From contig VXAY01006834.1 of NCBI GenBank assembly GCA_013399855.1, positions 21,299 to 85,298 on the forward strand: a stretch of 64,000 nt of DNA, in the 5' to 3' direction. Below, in pieces: positions 9,091 through 52,950 of this stretch (its first letter is position 1; every line of letters starts with the position of its first letter). Under the pieces are notes generated by a model. The model was not told the DNA's origin, did not search any database, and was given only the letters and a program-made list of their open reading frames with translations. The stretch comes from Oxyruncus cristatus (taxonomy: Eukaryota; Chordata; Aves; Passeriformes; Cotingidae). The position numbers and the translations under genes are program-made.

Positions 9091-9691
9091 GATAATTACA
9101 ATTCTTGTCACTGACAATAATTAAACTAATTGTCAGTGAAAATTCAAACTGTGCATGTTCTGAGGTACCCGTACTCAAGGGTGGGGAGCGGGGCAGGGGC
9201 CGGAGGGGCGAGGCGGGGAAAAGATCCCCCCGGGGTTGTTCACATCCGTAGGGACAACACTCGGCCCTCCTGGTAACTGGTTCCTGGACTCAGTGTGCGT
9301 CCTCAGAGAAAGCAAGGAGAGCAGGAGCTGATGTTGGGGTCTGTTTTCCCTAGGACATGGCTTAGGATGTTCTGAGGATGCCAGGCAGGTGCAGAGCCAA
9401 TGGTCGCGTACCAACTGCCTTCCTCCTCCCTGGGGAGCCTTCAGGTGAAGTGCAAGTATCAAGACCCACAGCTCAGTGGTTAAGGTGCTTGTTTGCCAGC
9501 AGATCCAATTTACTAAGTCCCTCTCTAGCTGACAAAAGGCTGTCCTTCCCAAAGGGAGCAGGGATACAGCAGGGAGCATCATCACAGTTCAGCTGGCTGA
9601 ACTGTGTTGTGCAATAGGAACCCAGGTTATCTGCCACCATCACTCCCCAGTGGGGGGATGTTCACTAAAACCACTAGATCTATCAGATTTT

Positions 9692-9697
9692 TTTATT
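9692..9697 (-). terminator. Candidate internal TAOK1 poly(A) signal
   Basis: AATAAA in the TAOK1 sense orientation. Use would shorten the 3' UTR to about 5.1 kb and remove the 7927 and 9083 Pumilio motifs. Hexamer only; use is unproven. Confidence 0.3.
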
Positions 9698-11087
9698 TTC
9701 TGGCTGTAAACAGTGACCCACAACCCTCCAAGGCACCTCACAGGTATTTCTCAACAGACTCCAGACTCCAGCTCCATCGACTCGTAAAAGTGCAAACTGA
9801 AACAAACACAGCAGAGGGGCAGCAACTGGCATCCCTGTCAGGGCATCCAGTGCTCCTCTGTCCTTGGCACGTGGCTCTGGGCTCACTGCCGGCCAGCACA
9901 GGGGTGGGAACATCCCCCAGGCAGGAGTACAGTTAAAGACAACACTACTTCTTGGGAAAGGGTAAGGTTGGCCCAACCAAACCTGAGCCTCTCCTAAAAA
10001 ACTCGCAAGAGACCTTCCAAAAGGGACAGAGGGGAAAATTGCTCCAAATTTTCTGGTAGCACAAAGAGAGCCCAGGGTTGGCATGTTGCTGAGCCGGCAG
10101 GGCATCCCTGGCGGTAAATACATGACCCAACATGTGCAAGAACCACTTATCCCATAAACTGCCAGATGCCTCCCTAAGACGGGGTCTGCAGAGGACAAAG
10201 GAGAGGGTCAGAAGGGTCTTCACAGCTTGAGGAGCTGGTGGTGTCCGGCATGGCACTCACCCCTCTACTATAAGAAAGACCAGGGTCAAGATTTACTAGA
10301 ACTGCAGAGCAAGCACCCGGGAGAGGAACAAAGCCATCCACTGCTGGCTGGACTTGAGTGACAAAGCACACAGGCCTAAGCAGAATAAAGGACGGACCAG
10401 GAGCATCTGTATGTCTATATATGTATGTATATATTGTACACACAGATGTATTTTACATCTTCCAATTTAGCTTCTCTTTTGCCCCTCCACACAACCAAAC
10501 CACCTCTAGGTATCAGACACAGGCAAAGGCAGACGGTGTTCAGAGCTGGCGGCGGCTCAAACTCAGGAATGCCGAAAGCCAGTGCCGGTGCAGTGTGCCA
10601 AGACCGTGCCGGGCTTGTGATCTTTCGCGGCGAGACGCAGCTGGGGACTCTGAGCTCAGCCTGCTGAGCACTTCACCGGCCCACTCGCCGCCTCCCCAGC
10701 AGATCCGTACAGTGCCTCCACTGCTTGCCTATCGCTAAACCATCTTGTTTTCTTCTCTGCTGCCTTCTGACTTTCTGGTACCCTCTGGGAGCTCCTTCCT
10801 CTCCTTCACAGCACACCCGCAGCAGCCACCTACCCTCCCGCGCCCCAGAAAAAAGCAAGCTGCAATTAGCAGGGCTGTATCTCAGCGAGGGTGTTCGGCT
10901 GTGCTCAGCCCCAGCACAGCCTCTGCAGATGTCGGTGCCCTCGCCCCGAGAGCCCTGCTGAGGGGTTGCTTTTGCTCACGAACAGGAGCACTAAGGAACA
11001 GCAGAACTGAAGTGCCCTGACAGAAATGCACAGCATGAGGTGTGTGTGCACCTATACCCACACACACATACATACAGAGTATATAAA

Positions 11088-11095
11088 TATATACA
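11088..11095 (-). promoter_or_regulatory. Pumilio response element TGTATATA
   Basis: A third TGTANATA match, but it lies within simple TA/TG-rich sequence and may be a by-product of it. Confidence 0.25.
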
Positions 11096-11169
11096 AATGA
11101 GATACCATATATATATCCAGAGAGATGTGCGTATTCAACAGAGTAATGGTAGACAGTGGTACGATAGGA

Positions 11170-11175
11170 TTTATT
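11170..11175 (-). terminator. Candidate internal TAOK1 poly(A) signal
   Basis: AATAAA in the TAOK1 sense orientation, about 3.6 kb after the stop. In the sense direction it comes just before the repeat-rich 11041-11118 patch. Hexamer only. Confidence 0.3.
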
Positions 11176-14100
11176 GCCTCTCAAGAAATGGCACGTAAGC
11201 AGGGTCGAGGGGTGGGGAGCCTGGATGCAAAGGGCTCTGGGGGGGTTAAAACAACAGCATCACCCTTGGATCGCTCAGGATACACCCCTGTGCAGGTCAC
11301 AGCGAGTGTGCAACGCACGTTCATCCAGCGTGGGAGGGCTAGGTGGGACACAGAGCAATGCCAGCCTGGCCCCAAGCCAGGCAAGGAATGGCTGCAGGAA
11401 ATTTTTCTGTGGAAAGTTTGGTATCACACCACATTTAGTTCTTCAACCTCTTTGAAGCTCACAGGCTTGGAGGGAACGCAGGTGAAACAGGGCTGTGGCC
11501 TCCATTTCAGTGCTGCATCCGAGGAAGAAAGCAGGTAATGTTCAACATGGAAGGGAGAGGTGGTTGCTGGCTCCCTGGGACCATGGAGAACAAGGAAAAT
11601 GTGGTCCCTTTCACTGATTTTAAATAAAAACAAAGGAAATTCGAATCAGAAAAGAGGTAAAAATGCTGGCTGCTCTGTTTTTTCCATCTCTGGGCTAAAC
11701 TACGCCAGAACCTTAGATCTTTGCAAAGGGGAGAGAAAAATAACCACAGGAAAGAGATTTCAGGAGTCAAGCTGGTGATTTGAAAATACTGCAATAAAAT
11801 TTGCGAAGTAGTCCACACAGAAGAGTTTCCCCAGTGTTAAATATGAACATAAAAGATGCAAGAGAACATCTCTGCTGAGGTACTGGAGTAGTTTCCACAA
11901 TTTACAGATTACAGTAATTTTAAAACCAAAGTTAGGGCATGACTGCAAAGAGTACAATATGGAGTAATTGGTCTTTTAAAAATAGAGTTTGCAAACTGAT
12001 TCAGAGAGTGTTTGCATTTCTCTAGTGCACAGTTCTTCATGTATCTCAGAAATAAGCCCGAGATACATTAAAATTCTCAACACCAAGAGCCTCCTCAAAT
12101 ACCTCCAAGGCACAGCCTGACCCTGAGTCCCTCTGGTTACAGCTACGTAATGGGGTGCTTTCTCTTGAGATCAGGCTTTTTTTTTGGACAGCTTTTCTTC
12201 CCCCACGTACACACAGGGACACACACATTTAGACCAGTTGATCTGAATCAGTTTTTGCAAACTATTTTAATTAAAATCTTAACTTGTTGGAATAGTCCAG
12301 GTCTGCACATGATATACATGTAAAAATGGTTACTACACAGTTCTTTTTGAATACAAAAAAGCCAATACGGGATAGCCATCATTTGGATTCAGCATTCAGT
12401 CATGCTTGACATTACACAAAGAGATGGGTTGAGAGAATTCTGTTAAGTAGCTCAATTTAAGCCAGAGACTTTGACCAAATTCAAACCGTAACAGAAGCAA
12501 GAATGAACCCACTGACCTTGCAGGTATAGACTGTCCCCACTGTTGCTGCTGCTGTTTGGGATAGAGGAGCTGAACTCAAAATGCTGTGTTAGCACCATGC
12601 TCTGGGCACACCCTCCACACTCACACGGTGAACCCCAATACAGTTTTGGCCTTCCATTTCGGTTTTGTCTTTCTAACACCAGGAAAACACAGGTACCTTT
12701 CCTAAATTAGTTTCGCTGCATTCCAACAACACTGCAATGCAAAAGAATGACCCCAAAACATCCAATTCCACATAAAAATATAGCAGAGGAAAGGACAGGA
12801 CAATTCACAGTCACCACTTGCCCTAGGGGGTGACCAGAGGGCACCTCCATGGAACCCCTGCCTCATCCCAGGCTTCCATCAACTGTTAGTACTACAGAGC
12901 TCCTTAGCAAAGGGCTGCTCAAACACATCTTGGTAGAGTTTCCATCTTCAGCTAAGAGTGATATGCTACGTCAAGATGCTAGAAATCCCAGCTGGATTCA
13001 CCGGACACTGGCAGAGAGTTAAGGATTGGGAGTGGATGGTAACTCAGCTAACGAAAGAACGTCGCCCTGTCGCGTACTGAACAGCAGCGAGACACCGGAG
13101 TATTTACTATATAAATATGTCACATGGACAAACACATTCGGAAAACCTCGCTTTTGAGCCCTATAAACATATTAAAGGCAAATCCTAGAGTTAGCAGCTA
13201 GTGTTTTCTTCAAGATGATTAGTGTGCAAGGAAAAACATTTACAAAGAACCCTGGCTGGTCAGTCCCCAAGACGGAAATCTTTGCCTCAAGCCAAACTTC
13301 ATCTACCTGCTCTTCCCACAGCCGTGGTTGACCTGGACCGCCCTGGCACTGGTACGAGAGCATGGGGGCATCTCTGGTTCCCAGCACGAAGGGATGACAC
13401 GATGCTACAAAGTCATTCAGTTATGAGACTCCCTGACCCCTTATCACTGTATGGATTTCACAACGTCCTTTGCCTCCTTTCAGTAGTACAGCAGCTCCAA
13501 TGAGCCCTCTGGAAGTAGTGCCTTCTCGCGTGGCGTGATACGCTGCCAAAATATCACAGCATCTCAAGGGACTGTAGAAGTTGTGAAGTATTGCAGCAAT
13601 GAAAATAATAAAAAAGGAGCCTCACATGCAGCAAGATCTACAGTGGTGATGTGGGTTAGTCGTCAGCTGGGAAAGAATCATTGGCTCAGCTCCTCCTGGT
13701 ACACCATGGCAACTAAACATTTCAACAGTTGGCTACACGCTACATGTAAACAGGAAACTGCAACAAGCCAAAAAGGTAATAAATTGGTGGATGTAGTGTA
13801 ATAATGGAAAACCCGATCAATGGCATTTTGTGACTATGGCATCCTTCAAAATACCTCTGGCATTTGAGACTGATTGGCTGAAAGTCTAAACGTTTCCGAA
13901 TGGAGCAAAAAGGACTACACTGGGCTCCAAGAATTATTCTGATGCTTAGCTAAAATGAGATGTCACAGTATTAGCTGTACAAGTGCATTACTTACGCTCC
14001 TCTGCCCAATCTCATCTGAGCTACCAGCAGCACAGTCAGGGAGTGTCAAAGCAGATTTACAGTTTCAAACATTCCTAGCCTGTTCCCTCCAGACAGGTTT

Positions 14101-14813
14101 ACCTACAGAGTTCTCGGGAAGCTGACCAGTGCCTTCTGAGAGAACATCACCTCTTACACGACACGGAGCGGGCACTTGGGTAGAAGGGCCCTGATGAGCC
14201 CTGATGTTTCTTGGCCTTTCTTCTCACCCTTCTTCCTCATCTACAGCTCTTTGAAAATGCCTCTTGGCAGAGGCAATACCCTAGAAATTTATCCAATTTA
14301 ATGACAAATTAAAAATGGAACAGAAGATCCAGCTGTTCCTCCCCTGGATGTTGGTTTAAAGGCAGCTCGCCTGGTTTTTGCAGGGTGGCAGTTCGAAATT
14401 TATGGACATGGGAGGAGGTCTCCATTCTCCCTCAGATTTCCTACATGGATGGCATGATGAGGGCAGTCTGAGGCCCTTCTGTCCTGTCAGTGTGATGACC
14501 ACCAGCCAACTCCTCTGACTAATTGCATATATTTCTCAGACGCCCTCCCAAGACCCCTCCAAAAAGTAAAAAAAACCCCAAAACAAGAACAAAAAAACAA
14601 AAACCACCCCCCCCAAACCCTGCAGCCAAATACTATGACATCCCAGTTAGTAAACACAAAACGTAATGCTTTACAAAATGAATACAATATTCCATGTGCA
14701 CCCAGCTTCCACACGTCAGCACCGCACTGAGGAGGCTGCTGGGCTGGTGTCTGTAGGCAGTTTCTGTTGGCAGACAGCTCCAGTGGAATTGCCACCCTCA
14801 GTTATTGTTTAAG

Positions 14814-47579
<32,766 letters not shown>

Positions 47580-47603
47580 CCTGCTGGGCAGTGAGCCGAC
47601 CGA

Positions 47604-47642
47604 CTATCTGGGTTTAAAGTGCTGCTTCAACCCTTGGCTCAT
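47604..47642 (-). other. Upstream ORF 2 in TAOK1 leader (12 codons)
   Basis: ATG...TAG reading MSQGLKQHFKPR. Its ATG overlaps the uORF1 stop (ATGA) in another frame, and its stop lies 24 bases before the TAOK1 ATG. Confidence 0.5.
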
Positions 47643-47668
47643 CTGTATGAATGGAGCCTCTTCAGCAT
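47639..47668 (-). other. Upstream ORF 1 in TAOK1 leader (9 codons)
   Basis: ATG...TGA reading MLKRLHSYR, entirely within the 5' UTR part of the start-codon exon. The T at -3 predicts a weak context. A regulatory role is inferred only from position. Confidence 0.5.
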
Positions 47669-49209
47669 GGATTACTGCAAGAAAAAGATTGCAATCCTTC
47701 ACTGATTATCCTCTCCTCAAAGAGCCCGAAACGAGCTACACAGCAAAGCAGCTTCCACTTCCTCCAGAGCAAGCAGCCCTGGTGAGTGAAGCAACACAAC
47801 CTGTGTGCCCGGATAATGCCACAGCCCCAACTGTGACACCAGTCAAGCGTTTCTCCAGAACACAAACTAAACCCAAAACACAAAACAGGACTCATTCCGT
47901 GCTCCAGCATCTGCTCAATCACCTGCAGAGCAGTCAGAGAATCTCTGACCTCCAGCAATAACCAGTTTGTCCCCAGAGAGCCCATATTACTGTAACACCC
48001 TCCCTCTGAAGAGTTACACCCACTGTGTCTTTAAGGATTGTCAGGACTTTGTGATCTCTATCACAAAGTGCCTGTTCTTCTGAGGCTAATTTGCAAGCCC
48101 CTTCTTCAGAGGACCAGCATCCAGGACAGGAGATACCCAGTTCCACACACAGCGCACGTCCTTCTGCTCTGCTTCAGCAGAGGCAAACACACATTGTAAT
48201 TGTGGCAGCACATTTTAGTTGTGATAGCACATGAGACAATGGACAACACAGTCCATTGGCAAACACTTTCTTCAGAGGAACTTGCAACTTCAGACACAAT
48301 TGGGAATGTATGAAATCCCTTCTGTCTGCACTATAAGTTTGCTTTCATTTACTCCAAGTTTTGTACCTTGGAATCTATCCAGAATAAAAGCATACTGTCT
48401 TTTAACAACAGGTGATGCCAAACAACCACTACAAGTAAAGTGCACTTTTTTTTTCCCCATTAGAGGAAAGTATTTGGATTTCCTCTCAAATCCCTGTAAA
48501 GTGTCACCAATAAAAACAATTCTGTTACTGGCAAACAGTCAATCACACATCTCGCTTCTTTCCAAAAATCCCTGTCTGGTCAAGACTTGTGCTTTTTTTA
48601 TTCATATTTTGTATCTCAAATTTGTTTTTTAAAAAAAGTTGGGGTTTTCTTTCCATTGTGAAGATGTAAAAGACAACAAACCTGAGTTTAATCAACATAT
48701 CAGAAAGCCCTATCCCTGTCCATTTCTCCTCCATTTCTGGACATTATAAACTCCACCTTTCTCCAAGCCTCTCGACCATCAATGCATGATTTGTTTTCTG
48801 CTCCCTGCAGAGCAATTCCTACAGGGATGGAAAAAGACATATTCCTTCATGTTTGTGATCAGTGGTTCTCTTCCCTAGAAAGTTGCAGCACGTGGAAGTG
48901 CCAAACTCTGCCTGCTCATTAGTTCAGAGACCTGCCAGCATTGCTGCACAGAGAGCAGGGCTGTGAGACACAGCCAGGATGTACCTAGTTGTAAACTCCA
49001 CAAGAGTGTTTAGTTTTTAGGAAGAAGACGTGCGCGGGAGAGAGAACAGAGGGAAGGGAAGCAAAATCCAGCTTTTTCATAGTTTTCCTCCAAGCAATCA
49101 GCATTCAAAAGGATTTATGATGCAACGAAAAACGTGTTTCTGTGATAGCTCATTCTCAGAGGCTAAGGAAAACCCAGCACTCAAATCCCAGTGGTGGGCC
49201 AAGTATAAA

Positions 49210-49212
<3 letters not shown>

Positions 49213-49253
<41 letters not shown>

Positions 49254-49265
49254 TACACACACACA
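49213..49265. repeat. (AT)17 plus (AC)n compound microsatellite
   Basis: An uninterrupted AT run 49213-49246, then mixed TACATATATACACACACACA. Likely length-polymorphic. Confidence 0.92.
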
Positions 49266-52200
49266 GAAAATCTGCAGCTGCTCACACCTCTGCCACACTG
49301 CACTGGTGAGCACACACACATTTCCTATCGATGCAGGATCACTGCAGGAGCCTTGGAAGCAGCCGGCACCCGCACACGACATACCCAACTGCCAGTGAGG
49401 CTGAGTGGGATGCACAGGAACCTTCCCTTCCACCTTCCCTTGTGTAACACAGTAACTAATACCGTGTGGGAAGGGAAATAATTAGCTCGAGCTCAACCCG
49501 TACCTGAAGCACACTACATTTATGAAAGCTGGGGGAAAAGTGGGATTTTTGGTATTTTTCTTTCTTTCTTTCTTATAAATCAACAGTATTCCACTTGATT
49601 CCAGCTCTAACAAGCACATAACACTGAAAGACAACTGTTTCACATTTACAACCCCCGACAAAACAATAGACAAAAAGCATGTCAGAAAAGCAAGAGAAAG
49701 GAGCTGGGGGAAGGGAGCTGATAACCAGAGCACACTCAGTATTACTGAAGGAATGTTTCTTGGATCGACGGTAATGATGTCATGTTCCATCTTTTAAGAA
49801 GCATCAGATTCTTACAAAAAGGACATTGTTGTTCAAAAGCAACTGCTGCAATCCCAGAATGCCCTTTTCCCTACATCTGTTAGTCAGAGGGGCTAGGCTT
49901 GGATAAACCTGCTAATATGGCCAAAAGTCACATGTCCCCGCGAGCGAGCTTGTGAGAGCCAGCGCGAGGGGAAAACCCTGCGCTCACAGCTGACATGGAT
50001 TACAGCTTTTCCCCCTCCCCACCGACCCCTGATGCCAAACCAGCCACCAGACTCCTTCTTGGCGTCCTTTCTGAGCATGCCTCTGAAATGTCATCAACGG
50101 GAACACTTCTTACTGCAGCTGAAACTCCAACCAGGCCCACTGACTACACACACAGACGTGGGACAGGACAGAGCAGAAGTTCTCACCTGCTGTGCTCCAC
50201 CTGAAAATACAGTCTTTTTTCCCTTTTTAATCCTGAGAGCATCAAGACAAATTTCATTACCTTTATTCTTCGAAATAATTGCTGCTTTGAAATGCATGAG
50301 AACAAAAGTATTACGTACTAAAATCATTTAACAGAGTAGTCACAAACGTGTACATGACACTGTGCTTATCATTTGATCTGCTTAGATGGGAAAATAAAAT
50401 GCATTAATGTAAATTCCATCCATAAGAAAGCTTTACACAGTCTCACTTAATATTACGCGCTCCCCTTTTTATGGATGCTATGATATTAAATTCCCTGAGT
50501 CTTCTTTTTAGCCAGACAAGAGGCACTGCCTGCCAAAGCCCAGCAGTGCCAGGAGCTGAGCTCTGCCTCCTGCCTTGCAGTAATGACACCTGAACGCTGT
50601 GGGGAAATGGAAGCGAAGGCAGAAGTGACATGCAAACAGTTACTGCATTATTTTAAGTGCATTAAAAATACAGATGAGTCTTAAGATGAAAAAGAAAAAA
50701 ATCAACCCTACAACTAAACTGCACTGAAAATTAAATCATATGCCAGCAGGGAGCTGGTTTTCTAAAGCACAGTCAAGTTGCACTTGGGTATTTTACATTC
50801 TTCCTGGTGCAGTCTCTTCACTACAGGTTTTTTGGATCAGTGGAGTTGTTGCCAGTGGACGGGACTGATCACCTCACCTTAGACAGCTCAGATCAGGTGG
50901 ATCCTGCCCTGGTCAAAAAACAGGCACTGCAAACAAGATACGATATCCTCTGACCATGCCTGTCTCTAACTCTAACAAGCCACTTCGCAGGCTGCTAAAA
51001 TTAGATAAATAAATTCACATTTTTTCCCAGTTATCAGTCATACAAAACCAGAATACTGTATTGCATAATCACAACTACAGGTACTTAGATCAACTCCACT
51101 CCTAACCAACAAGGTGATTTAGGAACATGAGAAAGATTCAAAGCAAACCACAGAATGACCAAGACACAGGACAGGCCCAACTCTATTTCCACACAGTAGG
51201 CTGAACTCACTGTGTTTAGTTAGTGGCATCCATTACTGGTGTAAATGACACTGACTACAGGCCAAAATGTTTTATCAAATTACTTTCATCTGAACAACTA
51301 TCAGTTAGCAGAAACCGCACGCACACATCCACAAAAGTCTGTGAATCGATAAGATGTTTCATCCCTGTAATTATGGCTATATTAAATGCACACACACACC
51401 CCTTGAACCTCTGGTATAAGGAAGCTGAAGATGACGACGGGATAAGACCTGTTCTCTGTGGAGTTTTCTGCCTCCTGCTCAAGCCGAAGTAAGACCCACC
51501 CCTGTGACTAAGATCCCCTGGGATGCCGCAGAGCAGAACAAGCAGAGCTCAAAATGGTCAGTTGCCATATTTAAAGTGCATATTTAGGTCTTATGCTGCA
51601 GAGGCCTCAGAGAAATTAAAATCTGTCCCCACTACACTTGAACTCTGATGGCTGTCAGTGTCACAGATAACTGTTTTCATGTAATAAACCAACGCAGTAA
51701 GAGAAGAATGTGTGTGGCCTTCCTTGCAGAGGAGAAGGGAACTTGCTGAGATTTTCACCTGTCCATCATATTATTTCTCAAGTTCTCACCCTGACCAACT
51801 CAGTGAGAGTGATGGTGACTAGAAGGTACTCGGTTACACTAACCATGAGATGCAGTAAAGCATTTGTAGACCCTTAACGTGGTTCAAAGGTTTGCAGAAA
51901 CCAAACTACCCCACAGACTCGCTTGAAGATGATTAGCAGTAAAAAGCATCACACTTTGTCCATACAGATGACATTTCAAGGAATTAACATATCCAGCATC
52001 CTTCAGCTTCTATACACAACAATATCAGAGCCAGAGCTAAACAAACACCAGGTGAGCCCAAAATGGAAACAACAAACAGATTTCTGCACCCATCATCCTG
52101 CGCCTCCCCATTTCACCGGGCACAAGAGGCACCACACCCGGCCTCTGAGGATGGCCAGGGAGGCTGACAGGAAAGTTGTCTTCCACTACTGAGTTACAAA

Positions 52201-52888
52201 GTTATTTGCAATCTGAGACATGTTTTATGTTTTAGCCATCTGCTAGCCCATACACTTAGCACAGTAACATCTATAAAAACTTATCTTCAGCATCAAACAC
52301 AGCTCCAACTGTGTGGTTTTGCCTGGTAGAATGAATACACACGACACTCTAAAAACAAACAGGAGACCAGCTATAGCCCCCATGACCTTTAGAGCTGACA
52401 CTCTTAACAGCAAAACTATAAAGTGAATATTTGGTACAGAAAACCACTGGTCCTTTGCAGATCTTTTGACTCAAAGTAATAAAACAACCAACAATAAAAC
52501 CCAGCATCCCACCACAGCATAACTTCATTTCGAAACAGATATTTAGATTTTTTTTTTTTTAAGCATCTGCATTGAATGTAGTGCAAACTGTTGCTAAATT
52601 CTAGTGTAATTTCCTCTGGCAGAGTCTAATGCAAAAGCATCAAATAGATGCGGAAGGAGTGTCATTATGCAACTGTCAAAAATGGGAGAAGGGATTTTCT
52701 CTTACTTGCATATGGGTCAGATCTGGGGAGTGTATGAAGCTGAGACTAAATTATCCTCTCAACACACTATTAAAAATTTCCTGAATGGCTTCCAGCTGAC
52801 AGTGAAAATCTCCCCAACTATCATAAATATGATGAACTGGAATTACGGAAAGAACTGACTTCCAAATTTTGTTCTTTTACTTACAATT

Positions 52889-52950
52889 ATGCCTAAAGTA
52901 AGAGTTAGATGGTAAGAATGCCTAAAGAATGATTAGATGGTAATAATGCT
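52889..52950. repeat. Degenerate tandem repeat, unit 28-29 bp, about 2.2 copies
   Basis: Units start at 52889, 52918 and 52946 with ATGCCTAAAG / ATGCCTAAAG / ATGCTTAAA; the first two also share TTAGATGGTAA. Confidence 0.8.

Larger units (their letters stand above)
6075..14813 (-). other. TAOK1: TAOK1 3' UTR, about 8.7 kb, single exon
   Basis: No further coding exon of any family is recognisable between the TAOK1 stop and the AATAAA at 6092. The size agrees with the very long 3' UTR of mammalian TAOK1 mRNA. It contains three Pumilio-type octamers TGTANATA in the sense orientation (7927-7934, 9083-9090, 11088-11095), candidate internal AATAAA signals (9692-9697, 11170-11175), A-rich tracts (7084-7133, 7257-7268, 7978-7993), TG/AT-rich patches (10413-10446, 11041-11118) and CpG-rich islands (6545-6920, 7730-7830). 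Open frames in this stretch, including a 266-codon one on the plus strand at 6273-7073, resemble no known family. Confidence 0.8.
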
